Source of the DNA: an uncultured Saprospiraceae bacterium
GTDB lineage: Bacteria > Bacteroidota > Bacteroidia > Chitinophagales > Saprospiraceae
Direction of reading: 5' to 3'
Length of the DNA: 64,000 nucleotides
Assembly: GCA_937941765.1 (NCBI GenBank)
Contig: CALDGQ010000005.1
Span: 1 to 64,000, forward strand
Position 1 is the first letter of the stretch. Every line of letters begins with the position of its first letter. The notes beneath the pieces are model-generated. The model saw only the letters and a list, made by a program, of their open reading frames with translations. It searched no databases and had not been told where the DNA came from. A program made the translations under genes and the position numbers. Of the stretch, positions 8,778-18,929 are shown piece after piece.

Positions 8778-8987
8778 AGTGTTATAATTTTGTTCATATA
8801 AAAAAATAGAGAAAGTTATATTTTTAATCAAAATATAACACCAATGCCGCATTTTAGCGATAGCATTGTTTTGTTTACATAAATATGAGGTAATGGTAAA
8901 AGACAAAAAGATGAATCAAAGGATTCAATAATCGATTAGATGGGAATTATATATATTGAATAAAGATACAACTCTATTGCTAATGAA

Positions 8988-10049
8988 TCAATTTAAAATG
9001 TCTTTTAATTCAGTTTCATTTTTCTTGATCCAGTGAAATATATCTTTTACGATTGTAGTAGTGTTATGACTTGGTTTCCAGCCACAGAAATCCATAATTT
9101 TTTTGTTATTTGTTACATATAACTTAATATCAGCAACTCTATCTTCAGCTACTCCTTTTATATCAAGACTGTTTCCTGTTACCTTTTCACAAGCTTCAGT
9201 CAATTCTTTTAAAGAAAAGCTACTTTCGAAGCCACCTCCAATGTTAAATAAATGAGAATCAAATTTATTAAGATCGTTTAATTGCAATTTAACAAGTTCG
9301 TATAAATCATCAATGTGAAGAACATCCCTAACTTGTTTGCCGGTTCCTCCATATCCAAAATAAGATAAAGGCTTTTTCCAAAAATGTCTTGCGACCCAAA
9401 GAACTGTAACGCCTTGATCTACCTTACCCATTTGTTTTGGTCCAGCAATCACACCACATCGATTAATAACGGATTTAAGGTTATAAAAATGTTGGTATTC
9501 CTCAATTAATAATTCTGAAGCTAATTTTGAAGCTCCATATATTGAACGATATCCTTTCAATGGAAAGTTTTCATCAATTCCATTTATCGACATCCCTCTA
9601 ACAATTTGGTTACTATCAATTTCAAATCTAGAGTTACCTTCTATAACATTTATTCTATTTAAAGTTTCAATAGGATAAACTCTGCTAGTAGATAAGAAAA
9701 TTAAACCCGCATTGTGCTTTACAGCAAGGTTTAATATATTAATTGTTCCTAAAAGATTTATGTTAATCAATTGTTTTTGGCCACCATCTAATCCAGCCAC
9801 AACACTTGGTTCTGCTGAAGCATCTATAATTATATCAATCTTTTTAAGCTCATCAAAATCTTCTTCATTTCTTATGTCCCCATGGATAAATTCTATTCCA
9901 TTAATTTTGAAGTCCGATAAGTTGAGTTCAGAGCCTCTACGCTTTAAATTATCAAATACGACGATGTGAGCATCAGGATATTCTTGCTTATATTTGATAG
10001 CAATGTTGGAACCAACAAACCCGCATCCTCCTGTTATTAGAATATTCAT
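8988..10049 (-). CDS. NAD-dependent epimerase/dehydratase
   Basis: A 353-aa sugar-nucleotide epimerase of the extended SDR family. The Rossmann motif is GGCGFVGSN, followed by VVFDNL at the NAD-ribose strand, HGDIRN, the STSRVYP segment and an intact catalytic YGASK. GYGGTGKQVRDVLH is the typical C-terminal sugar-binding stretch. It is closest in pattern to CDP-paratose 2-epimerase-type enzymes, like the following gene, with which it forms a functional pair. Its start is separated by a single base from the stop of the upstream membrane protein gene, so the two are translationally coupled. Confidence 0.87.
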   Translation of the reverse strand: MNILITGGCGFVGSNIAIKYKQEYPDAHIVVFDNLKRRGSELNLSDFKINGIEFIHGDIRNEEDFDELKKIDIIIDASAEPSVVAGLDGGQKQLININLLGTINILNLAVKHNAGLIFLSTSRVYPIETLNRINVIEGNSRFEIDSNQIVRGMSINGIDENFPLKGYRSIYGASKLASELLIEEYQHFYNLKSVINRCGVIAGPKQMGKVDQGVTVLWVARHFWKKPLSYFGYGGTGKQVRDVLHIDDLYELVKLQLNDLNKFDSHLFNIGGGFESSFSLKELTEACEKVTGNSLDIKGVAEDRVADIKLYVTNNKKIMDFCGWKPSHNTTTIVKDIFHWIKKNETELKDILN

Positions 10050-10050
10050 T

Positions 10051-11757
10051 TTAATTAATTTTAATTTTTATCGTTTTTTTATAAACGATATTGTTATTAG
10101 AAACACCAATAAATTGAATTTTTTTAACCCCTTGTTTAACCATTTTCTTTTCCAAACTAAATCTAAATTTGCTCCTAGTTAATTTATAATTTTTGTGTTT
10201 TTTTGCCAAATCTAAAGATGACCTATTCATCATAATTTTTTGAAGTAACCCGTTATTTATTTTGTAGTAAAATTCTTTAAATGGTGCACCACTAGCTTCA
10301 TCAAAAGCATACCCTACAAAATTATAACTTTTATTTTTGACTAATTTTAATATAGTTCCATTTTTATATGACTTACCATTAACACTTAAATTAACATTTA
10401 ATTGGTTATTAGATTGTACAAGTTCTGGCAAATAGACATTAGGATTATGTTGGGATTCATACGATAAAATTAGTTTTTCAGGAATAGAATAGTAGCCATT
10501 AGTGACGACATAATCTAACACTTCTTTTGCTTGACCTTTCCTAGGATGAAAAAGAGAACTCCCAGAACTATTTTCCAAGTAGTTCGTCATACCTTCCATT
10601 AACACTGCACGTTCATTTGTCATTAAATCATAATTGATTTTATATCTTTTAATAAAAAAAAGTGAAAAACAAAGCCCTAAAAGAATGGTTATCCTATTTG
10701 ATAACATAGGAATATTTTTCATTATAAAATCTAAAAGCACAATGAAGAACATTGCAACATATATTTGATATCTATTTGAAGTAGCGAGTTCCATTCCTTG
10801 ATATGCTCTACTCGCGGAAATAAGTAAAAATGTTAGTATAAAATAGGTCAAAATTGATAAAGACAAATAGTCCTTTTCTTGTATTCTATATTTACACAAA
10901 TGAAAAACACACAGGATTGACAACAAAACAATTACACCTATTAAAACTCCAACAATATGCACATCGCCATAGAAGTCTTTAAAACATGAGCCAAGCAAGT
11001 TTAAAAAATATAAAATTACACTTAAAGGCTCTTCAAAAAAATACTTAAATATATTCGGTTTATGAGCTTGTGTTTTGTGTGATGAAATAATTAATCCAAG
11101 AAATCCGAATATGAATGGCATACTAAATAAAAGTGTTTTCTTTTCATGCTTGAAAAATATTATTCCTAACAAAGGAAGAAAAACTAAAAAACCAGAACCT
11201 CCAGTAAATGATGCTAACACCGCAAATACAAAAGAAAGTACTAGACCATAGATTTTATTTTTATTTGCAAACCACAGAGACAAGATCGAAAAGAAAATTA
11301 CGTAAATATGTGTAATTGCAATGGACCAATTTGTAACTCTATATAAAGGAGTAAACCAAAAAAGGAGAACAACAAATAAAAATAATGAGCTTCGTGTAGA
11401 TAGGACGTATCTAAATACAAAAAAGAAAAGAAGTGTACTACTAATTGAATTTAATAAAATGAATTTTCTAAAATCTATTTCTCCGAAAAATTGAACAAAT
11501 ATTAACGATACTAATTTCGTTAATACAATATAATGTTCATTCGCTTTCTTTAAGAGAACATTCGCGTAATTTGAATGTTGATTTTCATCATTTATGCTTT
11601 TAATCGTATGTAAGATTTGGTCATAATCATCATAATTTGGAATGTTTATAGCAAACAAATTAACTGCAAAAAAATAACTAGGCAGAATAATTAATAATAG
11701 TAACTGCCACGAATATTTTTCAGTTACATTTTTTAATAGTTCGTTTTGTTTAAGCAT
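10051..11757 (-). CDS. Polytopic membrane protein, GT-C glycosyltransferase-like
   Basis: A 568-aa membrane protein with about 10-11 hydrophobic helices up to residue 375, then a soluble C-terminal part to 568. After the first helix comes an acidic loop, NYDDYD (41-46), the position where GT-C enzymes such as ArnT/PMT carry catalytic Asp/Glu. It is therefore a candidate polyprenyl-phosphate-sugar-dependent glycosyltransferase acting on the periplasmic face, and the DPM1-like GT2 encoded nearby could provide the donor. The similarity is to architecture only; no clear family motif is visible. Translation is coupled to the downstream epimerase. Confidence 0.62.
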   Translation of the reverse strand: MLKQNELLKNVTEKYSWQLLLLIILPSYFFAVNLFAINIPNYDDYDQILHTIKSINDENQHSNYANVLLKKANEHYIVLTKLVSLIFVQFFGEIDFRKFILLNSISSTLLFFFVFRYVLSTRSSLFLFVVLLFWFTPLYRVTNWSIAITHIYVIFFSILSLWFANKNKIYGLVLSFVFAVLASFTGGSGFLVFLPLLGIIFFKHEKKTLLFSMPFIFGFLGLIISSHKTQAHKPNIFKYFFEEPLSVILYFLNLLGSCFKDFYGDVHIVGVLIGVIVLLSILCVFHLCKYRIQEKDYLSLSILTYFILTFLLISASRAYQGMELATSNRYQIYVAMFFIVLLDFIMKNIPMLSNRITILLGLCFSLFFIKRYKINYDLMTNERAVLMEGMTNYLENSSGSSLFHPRKGQAKEVLDYVVTNGYYSIPEKLILSYESQHNPNVYLPELVQSNNQLNVNLSVNGKSYKNGTILKLVKNKSYNFVGYAFDEASGAPFKEFYYKINNGLLQKIMMNRSSLDLAKKHKNYKLTRSKFRFSLEKKMVKQGVKKIQFIGVSNNNIVYKKTIKIKIN

Positions 11758-11797
11758 TACAATTTTTATAAAATATCAGAATAAATTTATTCCAAAA

Positions 11798-12589
11798 CTA
11801 TCTTGGGATACTGTAATGTCTAAAATCATCTCGATAAATCTTAAAAATCTGCCTTTTTAATCGATCATTGTAAAAGCTAGTAATAGGCGGTCTGTCCTCA
11901 GATAATTTCCAATCATACTTAATATTACCGACGAATAATTGTTCATTTTTAGTTTTAGTTTTATTCCTATTTGATGAATGGTGAGCTCTATTTCTAAAAT
12001 TCAACAACATTTGCTTTCCAGTAATATTAAAATTATATTTTTTCTCAATTATCGGAATTTCCTTTAAAGAGTTTTTTATGTCGACAATATGATCAATTTT
12101 GATATATCCTGTGCGTTCTAAAGGATGTATTTGACATCTCCAATGAACATTGCAAAGGTTTATATCCTTTGAACTTAATACTTCAATGAATTCTTTAAAT
12201 GAAAACTTGAAATCACTTTTTATTTTTTCAACATTCAGAAATTTTTTAGCCATTACATCATTAGTATTAGCTTTCTTTAAAAAATGTACATATGAACTTA
12301 CAGCTCTTTCATAAGGATTTCTAATAAACTTAACATATGCAAACGAACTATGATCTTTCAAAAAATCATTATATCCAGTTTTATACTGGAGTGAATCGTA
12401 ATATACATTTGCTCGATAATGCTGTAATCCTTCTGCCTGATCTCCAACTACAATTGAATTTTGATTATAAAACCATTTCAATATAAATGTACAACCTACT
12501 TTTGCGCTCCATAAGAAAACAACCTTTCTATCCCCATCAATCAATGGTCTTGGATTATTCTGAATTCTTGATAATTTAGGATTAATCAT
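11798..12589 (-). CDS. Sulfotransferase family 2 (carbohydrate sulfotransferase)
   Basis: A 263-aa protein of the Sulfotransfer_2 / carbohydrate sulfotransferase type. The PAPS-binding P-loop region is VFLWSAKVGCTFILKWF, with Lys and Cys-Thr at the phosphate contacts. The 3'-phosphate motif is FIRNPYERAVSSYVHF. HWRCQIHPLE follows, a segment seen in chondroitin/HNK-type sulfotransferases. There is no signal peptide, so it acts in the cytoplasm on a lipid-linked or nascent glycan. It lies 40 bases before the GT-C-like gene in the same operon. Confidence 0.83.
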   Translation of the reverse strand: MINPKLSRIQNNPRPLIDGDRKVVFLWSAKVGCTFILKWFYNQNSIVVGDQAEGLQHYRANVYYDSLQYKTGYNDFLKDHSSFAYVKFIRNPYERAVSSYVHFLKKANTNDVMAKKFLNVEKIKSDFKFSFKEFIEVLSSKDINLCNVHWRCQIHPLERTGYIKIDHIVDIKNSLKEIPIIEKKYNFNITGKQMLLNFRNRAHHSSNRNKTKTKNEQLFVGNIKYDWKLSEDRPPITSFYNDRLKRQIFKIYRDDFRHYSIPR

Positions 12590-12707
12590 ATAGTAATCTA
12601 ATCTATTAATAAATAGAGTTTTGAATTAAAAAGTCTCTAGGAAATAGCTAAATAGCACATTTTTTAAATTTGCATATGTGTTAGCTAGAAAATAAATATG
12701 GATCTTT

Positions 12708-13646
12708 TTAAGATAAAGCATTACTTTTTTGCGCTTTTAAATATTTGAAAGTATTATCAATACCATCTCTCAAAGAAACTTGCGAATGCCAATTTACATG
12801 CGCCTCAATTTTCTTTGTATCTAATACGTTGTAAGAAACATCATTAGAATTATAAGCGATATGATCCACTTTTATATCCATATTTAGTTGAGACTTAATT
12901 ATATCTAAAAGTTGAATTAAATTAAGTCCTTGACCACTAGCAATATTATATACTTCATTGTCAGTTATTCTTTGATCCATTAGCGAAAGCGAATCAACGA
13001 TGTCACCTACATAGACATAATCTCTTACTTGCAATCCATCTCCATAAATTTGGATTGGTTTATCATTTATGATGTTATTTAGCCATGCAGAAATAACACC
13101 TTGAGATTGATTTACTTTTGGTCTTTCACCATATGCATTTGAAATTCTTGCGATTACAAAATCAAAATTATGATGGTGTTTAAAATAGTGTAGATATTGT
13201 TCGACAAACAGTTTAGCAATACCATACTTTGAAATTGGTTTTGGATGGAGGTGTTCAGAAATCAATGTACCTCTTTGGGTTTGACCATAAATGGCTCCAC
13301 CTGAAGATGCAAAAATAAATTTCCTTACGTTATTTTTTATACACTCTTCAATCAACTTAATCGACCAAACCACAGAAGTGTTTAGGTCTAAAATAAGATT
13401 TGAAGTATTGTTTCGAGGGAGTGATGACCAAGCAAGATGATATACGATATCGATTGCTTTAAAAATGGGATGAGAAGTAAAATTATCAAAATCAAAATCA
13501 ATAATTTCAATCTTTCCTTTTACATCACTTAATGCTGGAGGATTCTTATGACGTGACAAAACCACTACCTCATGTCCCTGCTCACAAAGTTTTTTTACTA
13601 AATGTGAACCTATAAAACCGCTACCACCAGTTACTAATGTTTTCAT
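12708..13646 (-). CDS. NAD-dependent epimerase, GalE-like
   Basis: A 312-aa extended SDR. The NAD-binding motif is GGSGFIGSH, the substrate-site serines are in FASSGGAIYG, and the catalytic pair is YGIAK. IYGDGLQVRDYVYVGD is the hallmark of UDP-glucose 4-epimerase-like enzymes. It probably interconverts UDP-hexoses or UDP-HexNAcs for the locus; the exact substrate cannot be read from sequence. It lies 82 bases downstream of the large multidomain glycosyltransferase. Confidence 0.86.
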   Translation of the reverse strand: MKTLVTGGSGFIGSHLVKKLCEQGHEVVVLSRHKNPPALSDVKGKIEIIDFDFDNFTSHPIFKAIDIVYHLAWSSLPRNNTSNLILDLNTSVVWSIKLIEECIKNNVRKFIFASSGGAIYGQTQRGTLISEHLHPKPISKYGIAKLFVEQYLHYFKHHHNFDFVIARISNAYGERPKVNQSQGVISAWLNNIINDKPIQIYGDGLQVRDYVYVGDIVDSLSLMDQRITDNEVYNIASGQGLNLIQLLDIIKSQLNMDIKVDHIAYNSNDVSYNVLDTKKIEAHVNWHSQVSLRDGIDNTFKYLKAQKSNALS

Positions 13647-13728
13647 GCTGTCACCATTTTTATCTTATAAAAAAAATGTGGCCCAGTGTACAATGAATCG
13701 TTATATTTTATAGAATGTTCTCTCACAA

Positions 13729-16700
13729 TTAATTTACATTTTCAATGACGTCAACATAAGCATCAATCATTTGTTGGTGAGAGTTTGATAAATTAAGTAC
13801 GACTTCACTATTTTTTGCGAACTTGTCTAGTAACTTTCTATCATTATCAAGTGCTTCCATGTTATGCTGCAATACTTCAATATCGCCAGGAGTATAATAT
13901 AATGAATTTTCATCGACAACCACTTGTTCTTTTATTCCATAAACTGGAGTTGTTATTATTGGCAAGTCAAACAACATGGCAATAAGGATCACTCTTGGTG
14001 ATGACTCATTATAAGAAGAACACACAAAAATGTCTGAGGCTCTATAGAAATCATTAATGTTTGGTTGAACTGGCAATACCATAAATCTATCTTTAAAATC
14101 ACTTTTTCCTACTAGAGTTGTGATGTGCGAGGTATAGCTAAAATGAGAAGGAGATTTTTCAGCTCCGACCAGAATAAAAGTAAGGGTTTCAGGATTTGGA
14201 TGTTGTTTAAGCATTTCTACTGCTGCTTGAACGAAATCAATTTGCCCTTTCCTCGCGCAAAAGGTACCCAAGCTTAAGAAAACTAAATTGTTTTCATCAA
14301 TCCCTAATTTTTTCCTTACAGCTTTTTTAGAGTTCTCTTCCTTGAATTTTGCAATTTCATTTTCTTTAATTCCATTTGAAATGATTCTGAAATTATTTCG
14401 ATGAATGTAGGATTTATATAAGTCGGAAGTATTTTTTGAACTAAATATGATATCTGAAACTGTTGAAAATGCTTCTTTTAGTTTCGAATTAATATCAATT
14501 TTTTTATTTCTAAAAAAGGCATTGTAAGGAGTACTTTCATGAATATTCCAAATAGCCGGAATGCTCACAATATCTGCTGCCATAATAAAGTCATATGACA
14601 AAACTGTATTACAGAAAATTGAGTCAAATGCATTATCGCTCAACCATTTTGCAATGCGAATCATATTTCTTTCAAAATGCACATCAGATCTGATACTATC
14701 CGTAGTTGCAATACTTGGTAGGAGATTTACTTTCACACCAAGGCTTTCATATTTTTCTTTTAATGGACCATCCAATGGAGCATAAATTTCAATATCGAAG
14801 TTGAGATTTTTATCGTTCATCAAATGCTCAACAATCTCGTAGATATGAATAGGTGCTCCTTCAAAATTTAGATTATGAGTACAAAATAGAATCCGTAGAT
14901 CATTTTTCTTTATTCCCTTTGTTGGGTTGTTTTGAATTTTGTAATCAAATTGTTTGAACTTAGAAAAATTAGCATTGTAGTAAGGATCCTCAATTTTTGA
15001 ATATCGCTCATTATAACTTTGTAAATCATTCAAGTTAAATTTATCTTCCTTTTCGGCATCTAGTTTTATTATGGTATCACCTGGTAAACTCAGATGTCTA
15101 TATCCATTTTTGCTTGCTCTTAAACAAAAGTCAACATCAAAAAGTGTGTCTCCAAATGCTTTTTCATCAAAACCATTTAGCTCATTGAATATTTGTTTTT
15201 TCACAAAGAATAACTCTTTCTGTATGGCAGAATAGTTTCGCATAATCTGCTTAAAGAAAAAATATCCATTAGAGTTTTCTTCTTTATGAAATGCTTTTGA
15301 GGGAACTAAAAAATCGGTATCACTAAGACCAACAATGTATCCTGATGAATAGATTGTTTTTTCGTCAAGTAAGAGCTTTGACCCCACAACGCCCATTTTT
15401 TCTTGTTTAGAAAACAATTGGAGATTCAACAATACTTGTTTGGAAATACTTTCGATATTTTCATCAATGAACAATAAGTTTTCGTTGGATGCTTTTTTTG
15501 CTGCAGCATTATAAGTTTCCGATAATTTTCGGTCATCGGATTTCAAAAATTTGTACTTATTAAAATTCTTAGACGAAAAGATTTTTTCTAATTGCTTAGT
15601 ACTATTAGAATGACAAATAATAATTTCTGAATTGCTACTAATTGAATCGATTAATGAGTAGAGTAGCTTCTTTTTATCATTAGAAGAAGATAATTTGAGT
15701 ACTATACTTACATCTTTCAATTCTTTTTCGGAACTATTGATTTCGAAAAGAGCGACTCCTTTGTCAACAGCAAATTGAGGTCTAGAAGCTGTTGCATTGA
15801 TATTATTTCTGGACAAATGAAGACTTATTGCTTGCTGACATTTCGTCAAGAAAGACATGTCTTCTTTTGCTTCACCTCCTCGAGAGATTGATCCTTCAAG
15901 GGTTCTCCAATTATAAAGTACTTTAGGAATATGGTGTACCTTGTTAGAAAGTTCAAGTAATCTTAAAATAAAATCCCAATCTTGACAACCGTCGAATTCA
16001 CTTCTAAATTTTACTTTTTCGCAAAGTTCTTTTTTGACGACTAGTAAATGGTTGAAATAATTGGTCGTGAGAATCAGTTCAGGCGACCAATCAGGTTTAA
16101 ATACTGGACTATATCTTACCTCTTCAGTATTAATTTTATCTTCATCTGAATATAAAATTTCTATTGATGGGTTTTTATTCAATGCATGAACTACTTCGTA
16201 AAGTGCGGTAACATCAATTTTGTCATCGTTGTCCATAAAGAGCACGAACTCCCCTTTTGCCAAAGAGATACCGATGTTTGTTGCTTTGGATATATGTCCA
16301 TTTTCTTTAGAGAAATGAACTTTTATTTGAGGGTGGTTAATTTCTTTTAGGTATTCGATTAGCTCTTCAGAAGTAGAACAATCATCGATAAGTAACAATT
16401 CCCAATTTGTGTAAACTTGTGAAGTAATAGATTCGATAGCAATTTCCATCCACTTTACATCCACATTATAAACAGGAACAATGATTGAAATCAAAGGTTG
16501 ATAATCAAAATTTTTCTGTATGGACTGTAATGCTTTTATATGTTGAAAACTAAGGCTGTTGGTTCTAAAGAATTTTTTATAAAATTTATTCTTATTAGCA
16601 GTCTCATCATTTGGAAACCAAATTATTTTTGGGATTTTGTAAATATGGATAAATACTTTTCCATTTTCTCCATAAATTTTAATTTTCACTTCTCTACTAT

Positions 16701-17205
16701 CAGAAGTATAATCTAAGTATTGTTGAAAATAGAAACCTGAATCAAGATAATCACACTCTTTAAAAACTTTGATTACATCAGGTCTATTTAAACCGATGAT
16801 CGCATTTTTTGAATTATCTTCATAGAATATTTCAATCCTTTTTATTTTCGTTTTAACACAAAAAGCCCATCCTTGAATGATTAACATATTACTCGCAGAG
16901 GACACTAAATCAATATGTAGTTTATAATCAAAAGGTTTTGGAGGGGCTACTTTTTTTGCAGCTTTTTTAACTGGCTTTTTTACTACTTTTTTGGTAGCCT
17001 TTTTGGCTGGCACCTTCGACACTTTTTTGGAAACAGTTTGTTTTTCCTTAGCTGTTTTTGACGGTACTTTGATCTTACTTACATTAGTTGAATCGTTTTT
17101 AAATCTTAGATAAACGTTTTTCACAATTTTTATTGGGTTTTCGCTTACTAAAGCTTTAAGCAAAAGCACCAAATTGTTGAAGGTTAAAAGTCTAAGTATT
17201 TTCAT
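13729..17205 (-). CDS. Multidomain glycosyltransferase (GT2 + GT4) with Lys/Ala-rich linker
   Basis: A 1158-aa protein with several domains in order. Residues 1-32 are a short N-terminal segment. Residues about 33-95 are an extremely basic Lys/Ala/Val/Pro stretch (KKATKKVVKKPVKKAAKKV), histone H1-like. A beta-rich region covers 96-225. A GT2 domain at about 232-430 carries IIVPVYNV, LLIDDCS and the metal-binding FMDNDDK. A degenerate second GT2-like region spans about 500-750 (VVGSKLLLD). A GT4 domain runs from about 766 to the end (ILFCTHNLNFEGAP, then FLSLGTFCARKGQIDFV and SSYNESSPRVILIAM). It is probably a dual-activity enzyme that adds successive sugars. The basic linker may bind membrane phospholipid or the anionic glycan. 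It sits mid-operon. Confidence 0.86.
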   Translation of the reverse strand: MKILRLLTFNNLVLLLKALVSENPIKIVKNVYLRFKNDSTNVSKIKVPSKTAKEKQTVSKKVSKVPAKKATKKVVKKPVKKAAKKVAPPKPFDYKLHIDLVSSASNMLIIQGWAFCVKTKIKRIEIFYEDNSKNAIIGLNRPDVIKVFKECDYLDSGFYFQQYLDYTSDSREVKIKIYGENGKVFIHIYKIPKIIWFPNDETANKNKFYKKFFRTNSLSFQHIKALQSIQKNFDYQPLISIIVPVYNVDVKWMEIAIESITSQVYTNWELLLIDDCSTSEELIEYLKEINHPQIKVHFSKENGHISKATNIGISLAKGEFVLFMDNDDKIDVTALYEVVHALNKNPSIEILYSDEDKINTEEVRYSPVFKPDWSPELILTTNYFNHLLVVKKELCEKVKFRSEFDGCQDWDFILRLLELSNKVHHIPKVLYNWRTLEGSISRGGEAKEDMSFLTKCQQAISLHLSRNNINATASRPQFAVDKGVALFEINSSEKELKDVSIVLKLSSSNDKKKLLYSLIDSISSNSEIIICHSNSTKQLEKIFSSKNFNKYKFLKSDDRKLSETYNAAAKKASNENLLFIDENIESISKQVLLNLQLFSKQEKMGVVGSKLLLDEKTIYSSGYIVGLSDTDFLVPSKAFHKEENSNGYFFFKQIMRNYSAIQKELFFVKKQIFNELNGFDEKAFGDTLFDVDFCLRASKNGYRHLSLPGDTIIKLDAEKEDKFNLNDLQSYNERYSKIEDPYYNANFSKFKQFDYKIQNNPTKGIKKNDLRILFCTHNLNFEGAPIHIYEIVEHLMNDKNLNFDIEIYAPLDGPLKEKYESLGVKVNLLPSIATTDSIRSDVHFERNMIRIAKWLSDNAFDSIFCNTVLSYDFIMAADIVSIPAIWNIHESTPYNAFFRNKKIDINSKLKEAFSTVSDIIFSSKNTSDLYKSYIHRNNFRIISNGIKENEIAKFKEENSKKAVRKKLGIDENNLVFLSLGTFCARKGQIDFVQAAVEMLKQHPNPETLTFILVGAEKSPSHFSYTSHITTLVGKSDFKDRFMVLPVQPNINDFYRASDIFVCSSYNESSPRVILIAMLFDLPIITTPVYGIKEQVVVDENSLYYTPGDIEVLQHNMEALDNDRKLLDKFAKNSEVVLNLSNSHQQMIDAYVDVIENVN

Positions 17206-17271
17206 CGTTTTATATCGTTCACTAACTTTCGTTATTCTGGAAACTATTCCTTCCAGTACTTAAAGTGATTA

Positions 17272-18048
17272 TTATTCTTGTTCTTGTTTCCTACGTTCCA
17301 TGATTCTATCGAAACGTCTCAAGCTTTTTGGGTTACGTGCACCAATTACTCTAAAACGCATCATTTTTCTTGCATGCCCGTTTGGCTGATAGACTTCAGG
17401 TTGTTTAATCACTCTAGATTCTGTGAATCCACACCATTTCAAAAGATTCTGAACGACTTCAGGACCACCAGGCAACCAAGCCAAATTATCAACTCCATTC
17501 ATCAACGCATTTGGGTTTTCAAAATACAACTCCATTGTATTGGGTGGTGCATCCACACTACCAGCTGTATCAATTACTATGATTTCTTTGGTGATTCCAC
17601 ATAGGATTTTCATAGAAAGAATAGGATCTGGAATATGATAAAAAACACCTTTGAAAAGTGTAAAATCAAATGTTTCTTTATCCGATAATTTATCAAGATG
17701 GTCAACATTAAACTTTATTTTATCACTAGATATTTTAAATACTTTATCTCTTAAAAATTTGGCTTGATCAATCCAGTGTTGACGGATGTCAAAACCGTAA
17801 ACATATTCAGCACCTAACTCATTGGCAACAAAACAGTAACCTCCACCATTGCAACCAACATCAAGGAATCTTTTCCCATCGAGTCTCCCTTCTGGGTAAA
17901 TAAGTTTGAATAATTTCTTAATTGAATAAGGATCAATCAGACTCATTTTTCTAGTATTAAAGTCTGTTGTGCTTTTGGAATTTCCAATTGGCATTGTGAA
18001 GTGCCAAGGTTCCAATTCGGATAATCTTTTTTCTATTTCCTTTTCCAT
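17272..18048 (-). CDS. Class I SAM methyltransferase, CmoB/DUF1698-like
   Basis: A 258-aa methyltransferase. Motif I is FLDVGCNGGGYCFVANELGA, followed by GFDIRQHWIDQA and FTLFKGVFYHIPDP, the pattern of DUF1698/CmoB-like and glycan methyltransferases. The context (sulfotransferase upstream, glycosyltransferase downstream) favours a sugar or other polysaccharide-related substrate over tRNA. Its ATG shares one base with the upstream sulfotransferase stop (TAATG), so translation is coupled. Confidence 0.82.
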   Translation of the reverse strand: MEKEIEKRLSELEPWHFTMPIGNSKSTTDFNTRKMSLIDPYSIKKLFKLIYPEGRLDGKRFLDVGCNGGGYCFVANELGAEYVYGFDIRQHWIDQAKFLRDKVFKISSDKIKFNVDHLDKLSDKETFDFTLFKGVFYHIPDPILSMKILCGITKEIIVIDTAGSVDAPPNTMELYFENPNALMNGVDNLAWLPGGPEVVQNLLKWCGFTESRVIKQPEVYQPNGHARKMMRFRVIGARNPKSLRRFDRIMERRKQEQE

Positions 18049-18929
18049 TATTGTATCTTAGAAGTTCTAGTAGATTCGTGAATTTCGAGTCCCATTTTTC
18101 CGGTTTCTTCAAACCATTGATAGCTATTGTCTGTAAAAAAGTTCTCCCAAGAATTTGTGACACCTCTTGCTCTTATCTGTTTTGAGTTATTACTGTTTTT
18201 CTTAAATCCAGGGATTGTACTTTCATCTAAAGGGTTTGCTTTTGCGGGGTCCAAACCTAAGTAAGTATATATTTCGTTTCGAATTTTTTCAACATTTTCA
18301 TGGAATTCTTCATAATTAACCCAATGATAATTCAGATTAATTTTCCCTTTATCTGCTTGGTTGGTTAGTGCCTTATCATTATAGACTCTATCATTCCATC
18401 TTTTGACAATCACTTTGAAAAACTTTTCATCGCTTAATAATTGCTCTGGGTTGTTTTCAAAGAAATTCTTATTCTCTTGATATTTTTCGTAAGCTTTTAG
18501 CAAACGCGGATAATTATTGATTTCTTTAGTTGGATGTTTTAAGGTATGAAAGAACCAACTTGTAACAACACTTCTTCCATCTCTAGAAATAATCAAATGC
18601 TTTGCATTAGGAAGCCATAAATCAGTAAGTCCCGCAGGAGTCCTGTTACCTACGATTTTATATTTTTCATTTTCAGCATAGCGTCTGATGACCCCTCTAA
18701 AGAATTTATTTAATTCAGCTGTTAATATATTTTCCTTACCATTTTGTAATAAACAAGATGCATCTTTATAATCTTTCAGATATCCTTTGTAAAATTCTTT
18801 AAAAGGATATAGATGAAATTCTCCCTGGCAGTTTGCATCAGGATGTAAATTTACGATTCGTCCCAACCAGTTAGTTCCTGATCGAACGAAGCCTCTTAGT
18901 AAAAAAATATCTGTATCTAAATCTTTCAT
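18048..18929 (-). CDS. Sulfotransferase domain protein
   Basis: A 293-aa Sulfotransfer_1/3-type enzyme. The P-loop FVRSGTNWLGRIV lies near the N terminus, the 3'-phosphate-binding segment is ISRDGRSVVTSWFFH, and GEFHLYPF marks the acceptor-side region. ATG 18929 (MKDLDTDIFLLRG) is preferred over an in-frame TTG five codons upstream. It is the first gene of the long minus-strand polysaccharide run, so the promoter should lie in the AT-rich 525-bp gap upstream. It overlaps the next methyltransferase gene by one base. Confidence 0.85.
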   Translation of the reverse strand: MKDLDTDIFLLRGFVRSGTNWLGRIVNLHPDANCQGEFHLYPFKEFYKGYLKDYKDASCLLQNGKENILTAELNKFFRGVIRRYAENEKYKIVGNRTPAGLTDLWLPNAKHLIISRDGRSVVTSWFFHTLKHPTKEINNYPRLLKAYEKYQENKNFFENNPEQLLSDEKFFKVIVKRWNDRVYNDKALTNQADKGKINLNYHWVNYEEFHENVEKIRNEIYTYLGLDPAKANPLDESTIPGFKKNSNNSKQIRARGVTNSWENFFTDNSYQWFEETGKMGLEIHESTRTSKIQ

